Assembly (NCBI RefSeq): GCF_013488205.1
Contig: NZ_CP040908.1
Coordinates: 1,837,876 to 1,901,875, forward strand
DNA length: 64,000 nucleotides
Source of the DNA: Empedobacter falsenii
Lineage (GTDB): Bacteria > Bacteroidota > Bacteroidia > Flavobacteriales > Weeksellaceae
Reading direction: 5' to 3'
Shown: positions 1 through 7,600 of the stretch, piece after piece
How the letters are laid out: every line of letters starts with the position of its first letter
How positions within the stretch are numbered: the stretch's first letter is position 1
Notes under the pieces: model-generated
The model's input: the letters and a program-made list of their open reading frames with translations, nothing else
The model's database searches: none
Told to the model about the DNA's origin: nothing
Program-made: the position numbers and the translations under genes

Positions 1-2124
1 TACCGTGGATACCGTATGGTAAACTGGGATCCAGAGGCGAAGACAAATATTTCTGACGAAGAAGTTATTCATGTTGATAAAAATGGAAAATTATATCATT
101 TAAAATATCAAGTTGACGGAACTGATCAATATATTGTTGTAGCGACAACTCGTCCTGAAACAATTTTTGGTGACTCTGCAGTTTGTATCAATCCAAATGA
201 CGAGCGATACGAATGGTTGAAAGGAAAACAAGTTATTGTTCCAATCGTTGGTCGTAAAGTAAATATTATCGAAGACGAATATGTTGACATCGAATTTGGT
301 ACAGGATGTCTTAAAGTTACGCCTGCGCACGATGTAAACGATTACGAATTAGGTAAAAAACATAACTTAGATTTCATTGATATTTTTACAGATGATGCAA
401 AATTGAATGATTTAGGATTAAATTATGCTGGATTAGACCGTTTCAAAGCGCGTAAAGAAATCGAAAAAGAATTAGAAGAAAAAGGTTTACTTGAAAAAGT
501 AGAAAATTATAATAATAAAGTTGGTACATCTGAAAGAACAGGAGCGGTGATTGAGCCTAAAATCTCTAATCAATGGTTCTTGAAAATGACAGATTTAGCT
601 AAACCAGCTTTAGATAATGTAATGAATGATACGATTAAATTTCATCCTGCGAAATTTAAAAATACGTATCGTAATTGGATGGAAAATGTAACAGATTGGA
701 ACATTTCTCGTCAATTATGGTGGGGACACCAAATTCCTGCATTTTTCTATGGTGATGGAAACGAAGATTTCGTTGTGGCTTTAACAAAAGAAGAAGCTTT
801 ACCATTAGCACAAGAAAAAACAGGAAATGCTGCATTAACTATTGAAGATTTACGTCAAGATGAAGATGCATTAGATACTTGGTTTTCTTCTTGGTTATGG
901 CCAATTTCTGTTTTCAACGGAATTAATGAGCCAGAAAATGAAGAAATCAATTATTATTATCCAACACAAGATTTAGTAACTGGTCCAGATATTATTTTCT
1001 TCTGGGTAGCGCGTATGATTGTGGCTGGATATGAGTATCGCAACGAATTACCTTTCGAAAATGTATATTTTACAGGAATTGTTCGTGATAAACAAGGACG
1101 TAAAATGTCGAAATCGTTAGGAAATTCACCAGATCCAATCGAATTGATGAACGAATACGGTGCAGATGCAACGCGTATGGGAATGTTGTTAACGGCGCCT
1201 GCTGGGAATGATTTACCTTTCGATGTTGATTTGTGTTTACAAGGACGTAATTTCGCCAATAAAATTTGGAATGCTTTCCGTTTAATCAAAGGTTGGGAAG
1301 TTAAAGAAGATTTAGTACAAACTTCTGCTCAAGCAAAAGCGGTTGAATGGTTCGAAAATAAATTCCAACAAACATTAGCAGATATCGAATATAATTACGA
1401 TCAATATCGTTTATCTGATTCATTGATGGCGATTTATAAATTGATTTGGGATGATTTCTGTTCTTGGTATTTAGAAGCGATTAAACCTACTTTTGGTGAG
1501 CCAATTGATGCAAAAACTTATGCTGTAACTATTTCTTATTTAGAAAATGTATTGAAAGTTTTACATCCATTTATGCCTTTCTTAACAGAAGAAATTTGGC
1601 ACTTAATTGCAGAAAGAACAGAAAACGAAGCCTTGATTATTTCTAAATATCCAGAAGTAACATCTTTTAACGAAGAAATTATCAAGAATTTCGAAAATAC
1701 AAAAGAAGCAACTACGGCAATTCGTGGATTACGTTCAGAAAAAGGAATGTCGCCAAAAGAAGCTTTAGAAGTTTTTGCTGAAGATCAAGCTGCGAACGAA
1801 ATTTATGTTGATGTTTTCTCTAAATTAGGAAATGTTTCTAATTTCAATACAGGAGATAAACCAGAAAAAGGTTTTGCTTTTCGCGTTGGGACGCTAGAAT
1901 TTATGGTTCCGATGTCTGATAATATCGATATTGAAGCTGAACGCGAGAAATTACAAAAAGAGTTGGATTACAACCAAGGTTTCTTAAATTCTGTTCGTAA
2001 AAAATTATCAAACGAAAAATTTGTTGCTGGTGCGCCAGAACAAGTAATTAATGCAGAACGCAAAAAAGAGGCAGATGCTTTAGAAAAAATTGCACAAATT
2101 GAAGAACAATTAGCTTCATTGTAA
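1..2124 (+). CDS. valS: Valine--tRNA ligase (5' truncated by window)
   Basis: Charges tRNA-Val with valine in the cytoplasm. The frame is open from base 1 (YRGYRMVNWDP), so the gene starts outside the window and the ATG at 16 is internal. About 707 residues remain of a protein usually near 880-950. The fragment begins in the CP1 editing domain (TTRPETIFGD), continues through the catalytic core with the class I signature KMSKS in GRKMSKSLGNSPDP (around base 1100), then the anticodon-binding domain (WDDFCSWYLEAIKP, HPFMPFLTEEIWHL). It ends in the ValRS-specific C-terminal coiled coil (DIEAEREKLQKELDYN onward). No defect is visible in the part seen. A strong hairpin terminator follows 25 bases after the stop. 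Confidence 0.97.
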   Translation, partial: YRGYRMVNWDPEAKTNISDEEVIHVDKNGKLYHLKYQVDGTDQYIVVATTRPETIFGDSAVCINPNDERYEWLKGKQVIVPIVGRKVNIIEDEYVDIEFGTGCLKVTPAHDVNDYELGKKHNLDFIDIFTDDAKLNDLGLNYAGLDRFKARKEIEKELEEKGLLEKVENYNNKVGTSERTGAVIEPKISNQWFLKMTDLAKPALDNVMNDTIKFHPAKFKNTYRNWMENVTDWNISRQLWWGHQIPAFFYGDGNEDFVVALTKEEALPLAQEKTGNAALTIEDLRQDEDALDTWFSSWLWPISVFNGINEPENEEINYYYPTQDLVTGPDIIFFWVARMIVAGYEYRNELPFENVYFTGIVRDKQGRKMSKSLGNSPDPIELMNEYGADATRMGMLLTAPAGNDLPFDVDLCLQGRNFANKIWNAFRLIKGWEVKEDLVQTSAQAKAVEWFENKFQQTLADIEYNYDQYRLSDSLMAIYKLIWDDFCSWYLEAIKPTFGEPIDAKTYAVTISYLENVLKVLHPFMPFLTEEIWHLIAERTENEALIISKYPEVTSFNEEIIKNFENTKEATTAIRGLRSEKGMSPKEALEVFAEDQAANEIYVDVFSKLGNVSNFNTGDKPEKGFAFRVGTLEFMVPMSDNIDIEAEREKLQKELDYNQGFLNSVRKKLSNEKFVAGAPEQVINAERKKEADALEKIAQIEEQLASL

Positions 2125-2146
2125 TTTTTTTATCAAAATAAAATTT

Positions 2147-2177
2147 AAAAACCACTTCATTTGAAGTGGTTTTTTTT
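2147..2177. terminator. Bidirectional intrinsic terminator, valS / lipoprotein
   Basis: Hairpin accacttc-attt-gaagtggt at 2151-2170, flanked by A-run and T-run, so it can serve both the valS transcript and the convergent lipoprotein gene. The same 20-base hairpin recurs exactly at 48944-48963 after hemB. Confidence 0.85.
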
Positions 2178-3003
2178 AGTTGTAATATTCGTACTCTACT
2201 TTAAAATAATTATTTCCCTTTTCATCTTTTCCTACAATTAAAATAGGAAAATTATCTTTATCATACGTGTAAGTATAAGTTACAATTCTATTAGGTTCTG
2301 CATTTGATAAACTCCAATATTGCGTTTCTTTAACTACATTATTTTCACTATAAGAATGCATAAATTGATTTTGAAGAATTCTAATTACTTCTTGAGAATT
2401 TTTGTAAGGACTATTTGATTTGTCGAATTCATATAAATTTTTCATCCCATCACTAAACCAACTTCCAAATGTTTTGTCAATAACGGATGTAATATTATTA
2501 TTTGTATAAGAATAAATTGCATTTTGATCTCCATTACATGCACTACCGTTGCTACAAACAATTTCTTTATTAAACTTACCTAAGTTGTTGTAATAATATT
2601 CATTACGTTGTGTAATAGTACCAGACTCAACAGTTTGTGTATAAGCTAACTTATTTCCGTTGTAAAATAAATTTAATGTGCTATTTTCAAGAGGATTTGT
2701 AGCGCCATTGTATTCTACTGTAATTAAATTATCATTTGTATCATACTTATAAGTTGAAATCATTCCATTTGTATAATTTACATTTAGTAATTTTTTGTAA
2801 TCTTTATCATAAATAAAGGTTCCTTCGCTTACATCCTGTGTTTCTGTTCCATTTATAAATTCATAGCCAGTAGATTTGATTTTTTTAATTACCTTTTTTT
2901 CATTGTTTGAAGTTAGATCACCATTATCATCATTTTTACAAGAAGTAAAAATAGAAGTTGAAATAATTGATAGCAGTAATAATTTTGTAAAGTTTGTTTT
3001 CAT
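2176..3003 (-). CDS. Lipoprotein with YD-repeat-like strands
   Basis: Predicted envelope lipoprotein of 275 residues, function unknown. A type II signal peptide ends in the lipobox STSIFTSC with the lipid-bearing Cys at residue 22, followed by an Asp/Asn-rich linker. The mature part is built from short repeated Tyr-rich strands of the YxYDxxxN type (TYKYDTNDNLITVEYNG, TYTYTYDKDNFP, VEYEYYN), which resemble YD/RHS-like units of many secreted Bacteroidota proteins. The start ATG at 3001-3003 directly precedes the signal peptide. It is convergent with valS and shares its terminator. A second exported protein with similar strands lies at 42855-43670, but the two do not look like close paralogues. 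Confidence 0.7.
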   Translation of the reverse strand: MKTNFTKLLLLSIISTSIFTSCKNDDNGDLTSNNEKKVIKKIKSTGYEFINGTETQDVSEGTFIYDKDYKKLLNVNYTNGMISTYKYDTNDNLITVEYNGATNPLENSTLNLFYNGNKLAYTQTVESGTITQRNEYYYNNLGKFNKEIVCSNGSACNGDQNAIYSYTNNNITSVIDKTFGSWFSDGMKNLYEFDKSNSPYKNSQEVIRILQNQFMHSYSENNVVKETQYWSLSNAEPNRIVTYTYTYDKDNFPILIVGKDEKGNNYFKVEYEYYN

Positions 3004-3087
3004 AGTATTTTTATAATAATTGCAAATATATAAAAGCTAAACTATTAAATCGGATTAAGATCTTTTATGATATGAATCTTATTCTAT

Positions 3088-3123
3088 TTTGAGTAAACCA
3101 TAAACTATAATTCATTAAATTTG
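3088..3123 (+). promoter_or_regulatory. Bacteroidota-type promoter of the LysE-family gene
   Basis: -7 element TAAATTTG at 3116-3123 matches TAnnTTTG exactly. A TTTG at 3088-3091 can act as -33 element, with spacing of 24, slightly long. The predicted leader is about 20 bases before the ATG at 3146. Confidence 0.5.
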
Positions 3124-3145
3124 CAAACCTTTTTAAAAAGAATTA

Positions 3146-3784
3146 ATGCAGTATTTAGAACTACTTTTAATCGGAATTTTCACAGCTTTTATTGGATCGT
3201 CCATTCCTGGATTGTTGAATATGACGGTGGTGAAAATTGGGAAACAAGAAGGAGTAAAAAGTGCATATACTTTTATGTCTGGAACTGCGGTAACGATAGC
3301 AATTCAGGTTTATTTAGCAATTTTTCTAGCAAAATTTATTGATTTTAATGAAGAAGTTACCAAAATTTTTAGGGAAGTTGGATTAGCTGTTTTTGTAATT
3401 ATTACGATTTATTTTCTCTTTTTTGCGAAGAAACAAGATCAAAAAAAGAAGAATAAAAAGCTAAAACAACAAGGTGATGTAAAACAAAAAAATAAATTCA
3501 TTTATGGATTATTGTTATCTGCTATAAATGTTTTTCCAATACCTTTTTATGTGTTTTTAAGCGCAACGTTGGTTTCGTATAATGTTAATGTTTTTGGACA
3601 GCCAAACAGCTCAGTTTTTGCTTTAGGAGTTGTTATTGGTTCGATGATTATTTTTGGTCTATATCTGAAATTTTTTAACTCTAAATCGGAAGAAGATTCA
3701 TTTATTTTAAAGAATATCAACTATGTAATAGGAGGAGTGACGAGTGTGATTTCTTTGTTAACGATTTATCAACTTTTTCAATAA
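3146..3784 (+). CDS. LysE-family amino-acid exporter
   Basis: Inner-membrane protein of 212 residues, the usual length of LysE/RhtB-type exporters. The N-terminus (LLLIGIFTAFIGSSIPGLLNMTVVKIGKQEG) has the family arrangement of a first helix followed by a Pro-Gly stretch and a polar turn before a Gly-rich second helix. Helices follow near residues 45-65 and 72-92. A Lys-rich cytoplasmic loop (residues 93-115) is followed by three further helices. Substrate cannot be read from sequence; lysine, arginine or other amino acids are possible. The ATG at 3146 is preferred because a -7 element lies 23 bases upstream. The 3' end is convergent with the TerB-like gene, with only 4 bases between stops and no clear terminator. 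Confidence 0.72.
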   Translation: MQYLELLLIGIFTAFIGSSIPGLLNMTVVKIGKQEGVKSAYTFMSGTAVTIAIQVYLAIFLAKFIDFNEEVTKIFREVGLAVFVIITIYFLFFAKKQDQKKKNKKLKQQGDVKQKNKFIYGLLLSAINVFPIPFYVFLSATLVSYNVNVFGQPNSSVFALGVVIGSMIIFGLYLKFFNSKSEEDSFILKNINYVIGGVTSVISLLTIYQLFQ

Positions 3785-3788
3785 AAAT

Positions 3789-4223
3789 TTAATTCAAATT
3801 TTGCTTTGGATGCGAGTATTTAATCAAGTATTCCATCACTTCATCACATTCTTTTCCTTCTAAAATATAACTCAAAATATCCTCGATTAATTCATCAATA
3901 ATTTGTGGATTAAACTCAAATTTTTTAGCTAAATCAATGCAAATTGCCTTTTCATTTTGATGAATATTCAAATCTACAACCATTAATAAAACAGCGTCGT
4001 ATAACAAAGAAAGTCGATCTGTAAATGTTTTAGGCAACGTAAAATAAAACTTCGTGTTTTCGTTCAAAATATAACTTACATCTTTGGCGGAAAGCTCATG
4101 AAATTTGGCAATATCAGAGATAATTTGAATCTCTTTTTCATTCAAATTGCCATCACTTTTACCAATAATAAATAAATTTTTGATGTGATTTAATTTATCA
4201 ACCAAAGTAAGATTATTTTTCAT
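3789..4223 (-). CDS. TerB-like small protein
   Basis: A 144-residue, probably cytoplasmic helical protein. The segment NHIKNLFIIGKSDGNLNEKEIQIISDIAKFHELS has the TerB-fold pattern in which an acidic turn (DGNLNEKE) links two helices, and a second acidic element (DLNIHQNEKAICIDLAKKF) follows near residue 95. TerB-like domains are named from tellurite-resistance operons, but stand-alone members in Bacteroidota have no settled function. I chose ATG at 4221-4223 (MKNNLTLVDK) over the upstream TTG at 4251-4253, which would run into the divergent dehydrogenase promoter region. No other ter gene is nearby, so a tellurite role is not supported. Confidence 0.55.
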   Translation of the reverse strand: MKNNLTLVDKLNHIKNLFIIGKSDGNLNEKEIQIISDIAKFHELSAKDVSYILNENTKFYFTLPKTFTDRLSLLYDAVLLMVVDLNIHQNEKAICIDLAKKFEFNPQIIDELIEDILSYILEGKECDEVMEYLIKYSHPKQNLN

Positions 4224-4286
4224 TTGTTGCTTTTTGGGATTAAAAATACTCAAAATAGTAGTAAATTAACGTTCAAATTTTTTCAT

Positions 4287-5696
4287 GTGTCAGATTTTAA
4301 AACGAAAATAGATGAGATTTATGATAAGCAATGTGAGAATAAAGTAAATATTCGTCATCTTACTGTTTATCAGCGGAAAGAAAGTCTGAAAAACTTAGAA
4401 AATTCAATTCTAAATCATCGTGCCGAAATAGAAGATGCATTGTTTTTGGATTTAAGAAAATCTAAAATAGAATCTGATTCTACCGAAATATTTCCTGTTT
4501 TAGCTGAAATTCGATTATTTCGAAAGAATTTGAATCGTTGGACAAAAGCGAAAACAGTTTCAAATAATTTACTTTTTTTCGGTTCAAAAGCGCAAATTCA
4601 ACCGGAAGCTTTGGGAAATTGTTTGATTATTTCGCCTTGGAATTATCCTTTTCAATTGTGTTTGGTGCATTTAGTTGCTTGTATTTCGGCTGGAAATACA
4701 ACAATTCTTAAACCTTCGGAGTTTTGTCCGAATGTTTCAAAAGTTCTTAATAAAATTATTTCTGAAGTTTTTGAAGAAAATCATGTCGCGATTATCGAAG
4801 GAGAAATTGAAGAAACGACTTATTTGTTAACTAAAAAATTTGATCATATTCATTTCACAGGTTCGCCAAAAGTGGGTAAAATTGTGATGCAAGCAGGAGC
4901 AAAGCATCTTTCTTCGGTGACGTTGGAGTTAGGAGGAAAGTCGCCTTTGATTATTGATGGAACAATTCCAATGCAAGAAGTGGTTGAAAAAGCAGTTTGG
5001 GGAAAATTGATAAATTTTGGTCAAACATGTATTGCGCCAGATTATATTTTGATTAAAAAAGAATTTCAAGAGCAATTTATAAATATGTTTATTGAACATA
5101 TAGAAAAAGTCTTTGGAAAAAATCCTTCACAATCGAAAGATTTGGCAAGAATTGTAAATCTTCAAAATTATAATCGATTAAAAAACTTGATTGAAAATGC
5201 AATAGAAAATGGTGCAAATTGTCCTTTCGGAAATGAATACATTGAAGCTGAATTGTACATTAAACCAACTTTATTGACAGATATTCCATTTGATGCAAAA
5301 ATCAATGAAGAAGAAATATTTGGACCAATTTTTCCGATTTATACATTTAAAGAAATAAATGAAGTAATTGAATCTATTAGTCAGAAAGAAAAGCCTTTAG
5401 CGTTATATATCTTTTCGAAAAATTTTATTTTTATTAATAAAATTAAGAATGAAACTTCATCTGGTTCTGTGGTAATTAACGAAACATTGGTGCAGGTTTT
5501 ACATCCAAATTTGCCTTTTGGCGGAGTTAATAATTCTGGAATTGGAGCTTCAACAGGTTATGCTGGCTTTAAAGATTTTTCGCATATGAAACCTATTTTA
5601 AAAGTCAATCGATTTTTATCGCCGTCAAAATTTCTCAATTATCCCTATAATTCTACAACTCAAAAGGTAATTGATTTTTTGATGAAATATTTTTAA
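4287..5696 (+). CDS. Aldehyde dehydrogenase, class-3-like
   Basis: NAD(P)-dependent oxidation of aldehydes to acids, probably cytoplasmic. Family landmarks in order: the substrate/cofactor motif IISPWNYPFQ, KPSEFCPNVSKVL, the cofactor turn HFTGSPKVGKIVMQ, the general-base segment VTLELGGKSP, catalytic Cys in NFGQTCIAPDY, EEIFGPIFPI, and the C-terminal LPFGGVNNSGIGASTGYAGF plus FSHMKPIL typical of the short ALDH3 type. No in-frame ATG exists near the N-terminus. GTG at 4287 gives 469 residues, the usual class 3 length, while TTG at 4224 would abut the divergent gene's start codon. Substrate is unknown; long-chain or aromatic aldehydes are common in the class. It stands alone between a TerB-like gene and an Rrf2 gene. 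Confidence 0.87.
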   Translation: MSDFKTKIDEIYDKQCENKVNIRHLTVYQRKESLKNLENSILNHRAEIEDALFLDLRKSKIESDSTEIFPVLAEIRLFRKNLNRWTKAKTVSNNLLFFGSKAQIQPEALGNCLIISPWNYPFQLCLVHLVACISAGNTTILKPSEFCPNVSKVLNKIISEVFEENHVAIIEGEIEETTYLLTKKFDHIHFTGSPKVGKIVMQAGAKHLSSVTLELGGKSPLIIDGTIPMQEVVEKAVWGKLINFGQTCIAPDYILIKKEFQEQFINMFIEHIEKVFGKNPSQSKDLARIVNLQNYNRLKNLIENAIENGANCPFGNEYIEAELYIKPTLLTDIPFDAKINEEEIFGPIFPIYTFKEINEVIESISQKEKPLALYIFSKNFIFINKIKNETSSGSVVINETLVQVLHPNLPFGGVNNSGIGASTGYAGFKDFSHMKPILKVNRFLSPSKFLNYPYNSTTQKVIDFLMKYF

Positions 5697-5723
5697 ATCT
5701 CGGTTCAACGATTTAATTTTATA

Positions 5724-5755
5724 TTTGTTTTATACAACAATCAACGTTATTTTTG
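5724..5755 (+). promoter_or_regulatory. Promoter of the first Rrf2 gene
   Basis: -33 TTTG at 5724-5727 and -7 TATTTTTG at 5748-5755, spaced by 20 bases, the Bacteroidota consensus arrangement. A further TAnnTTTG match (TATATTTG, 5720-5727) overlaps the -33 element. Transcription would begin about 14 bases before the TTG start at 5774. Confidence 0.65.
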
Positions 5756-5773
5756 TAGTTAAATCTTATAGAA

Positions 5774-6181
5774 TTGTTATCAAAAAAGACAAAATACGGA
5801 CTAAAAGCGATGGCTCATTTGGCCAGACAAGAAAGTAACAAACCAGTTTTAATTGGGCAAATTTCTGAAACAGAAGTTATCCCTAAAAAATTCTTGGAAG
5901 CTATTTTATTGGATTTAAAAAAGTTAGGCTTCGTCAATTCGAAACAAGGAAAAGGAGGTGGATATTATTTGGCGCGCGATGCGAAAGATATCAGTTTAGC
6001 TTCTTTGATTCGTGTTTTAGAAGGGCCGATCGCGCTTTTGCCTTGTGTAAGTAAAAATTACTACGAAAAATGTGATGATTGCCCTAACGAAGGCGTTTGC
6101 ACATTGAATAAAGTGATGGTTGAATTGAGAGATTCGACTTTAGAAATTCTTGAAAATAAATCTTTAGAAAGTTTAAAATAA
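5774..6181 (+). CDS. Rrf2-family regulator with four cysteines
   Basis: A 135-residue winged-helix transcription factor. The N-terminus MLSKKTKYGLKAMAHLA is the standard Rrf2 opening and fixes TTG at 5774 as start, since no ATG fits. The recognition wing is LGFVNSKQGKGGGYYLARD. Cysteines at 91, 100, 103 and 109 (LLPCVSKNYYEKCDDCPNEGVC) form a cluster of the kind that binds an Fe-S centre in IscR/NsrR-like members, or reacts as a thiol sensor in CymR-like members; which applies cannot be told. The gene is monocistronic: its own promoter lies upstream and a hairpin terminator follows. Its targets are not evident from the neighbours. Confidence 0.87.
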   Translation: MLSKKTKYGLKAMAHLARQESNKPVLIGQISETEVIPKKFLEAILLDLKKLGFVNSKQGKGGGYYLARDAKDISLASLIRVLEGPIALLPCVSKNYYEKCDDCPNEGVCTLNKVMVELRDSTLEILENKSLESLK

Positions 6182-6187
6182 ATCTTT

Positions 6188-6212
6188 AGCCTGAGTTTTT
6201 CAGGCTTTTTTA
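6188..6212 (+). terminator. Intrinsic terminator after Rrf2 gene
   Basis: Stem AGCCTGA (6188-6194) with TCAGGCT (6200-6206), five-base loop, then a T-run. Confidence 0.8.
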
Positions 6213-6292
6213 TTGGGAAATTTTATAAAAGTGAAGAGAAAAAGTATAACTTTTTTTCGAGAATTCTTCCTAATTTCGAACATTTACATTTC

Positions 6293-7600
6293 ATGAAAAA
6301 TAAATCTATACAAGAAGAGTTTAAAGAACTTTTAGATCAACATTCTTTTTCTACGCATCGCTATTTATTGGCGATTAGTGGAGGAATTGATAGCATGGTT
6401 TTGTTAGATTTATTTCGTCAAACTGCTGCAAATTTTCAGGTAGGACATTGTAATTTTCAGTTGCGTGAAGAAGACGCAAATGGTGATGAAATGTTTGTGA
6501 GAGAATATTGCGGAAAATATAATATTCCGTTTCATTCGGTTCGTTTTGATGTTGCAGCTTATCAGAAAACAGGAAATTATTCGGTCGAAATGGCTTGCAG
6601 GAATTTGCGTTATGAATGGTTTAAGCAAGTTCAAAAACAAAATCGTTTGGATGTTTTGGTGACAGCGCATCATTTGGATGATAATATCGAAACATTTTTG
6701 ATTAATCTTTCTCGTGGAACAGGTTTGAAAGGTTTGGTCGGAATGCAAATTGATAATGGAAAAATTTTTCGTCCACTTTTGAATCTTACGAAAAATGATT
6801 TGTTGGAATATGCAAAATCAAATGAAATTAATTGGCGAGAAGATTATACGAATGCGACGGATGATTATACCAGAAATAAGATTCGTCATCACATTACGCC
6901 AATACTAAAAGAGCTTCATCCGCAATTTGATGAGAATTTTTTGTCAAGTTTAAATCATATCAACGATAATTATCAAATTGTACAAAATAAAGTTGAAGAA
7001 ATTAGAAGTGACTTATTTTCAGGATATAATCCGATTGAAATTGAAATTTCTGCATTAAAAAAACTTCAACCATTAGAAACATTTTTACATTATTTGTTCG
7101 AAAAATATGGATTTTCGTCGAGCAAAGAAATTTTGAAATTTTTAGATGCAGAAACGGGAAGTGAAATAAAATCAGCAACTTATCGATTAATTAAAAATCG
7201 AGAAAATTTGTTGTTGCAAAAAATAGAAGAAGAAAATGAAGATGAATTAACGATTTTTGATGAGTTAATTGAAATCAATTCGTTAAATTTGAAGTTCGTG
7301 AAATCGATAAATCCACACGAAAACGCTACTGAAATAGTAGACTTTACATCAATTTTGTTTCCACTTAAACTTAGAAAAGTAAAAGAGGGAGATTTCTTTT
7401 ATCCAATTGGAATGAAAGGTCAAAAAAAATTGTTGAGTAAGTTTATGAAAGATTTGAAACTTTCTAAGTTAGAAAAAGAGAAGGTTTGGTTGCTTTGTGA
7501 CCAAAAAGATCAAATTATTTGGGTGGTAAATCATCGTTTGGATGAACGTTTCAAAACGACAGAAACAAGTAAAAACTTTTTAAACATTACAGTATGTTAA
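6293..7600 (+). CDS. tilS: tRNA(Ile)-lysidine synthase
   Basis: Modifies C34 of the CAU-anticodon tRNA-Ile to lysidine, using ATP and lysine, so that it reads AUA. The N-type PP-loop SGGIDS is at residues 29-34. Other landmarks are GHCNFQLRE, VTAHHLDDNIETFLINLSRGTGLKGL and the C-terminal domain (FYPIGMKGQKKLLSKFMKD). Length 435 is typical. ATG at 6293 follows a short leader. The gene overlaps the DsbD gene by 7 bases (7594-7600), so the two are probably co-transcribed and translationally coupled, although no functional link is known. Confidence 0.96.
   Translation: MKNKSIQEEFKELLDQHSFSTHRYLLAISGGIDSMVLLDLFRQTAANFQVGHCNFQLREEDANGDEMFVREYCGKYNIPFHSVRFDVAAYQKTGNYSVEMACRNLRYEWFKQVQKQNRLDVLVTAHHLDDNIETFLINLSRGTGLKGLVGMQIDNGKIFRPLLNLTKNDLLEYAKSNEINWREDYTNATDDYTRNKIRHHITPILKELHPQFDENFLSSLNHINDNYQIVQNKVEEIRSDLFSGYNPIEIEISALKKLQPLETFLHYLFEKYGFSSSKEILKFLDAETGSEIKSATYRLIKNRENLLLQKIEEENEDELTIFDELIEINSLNLKFVKSINPHENATEIVDFTSILFPLKLRKVKEGDFFYPIGMKGQKKLLSKFMKDLKLSKLEKEKVWLLCDQKDQIIWVVNHRLDERFKTTETSKNFLNITVC

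Noticed and set aside
3789-4223. Tellurite-resistance role for the TerB-like gene
   Set aside because: Only fold-level similarity is visible and no other ter gene is nearby.
4224-4286. N-terminal extension of the aldehyde dehydrogenase from TTG 4224
   Set aside because: It would abut the start of the divergent TerB-like gene and gives a tail not typical of class 3 enzymes. GTG at 4287 fits the family length.
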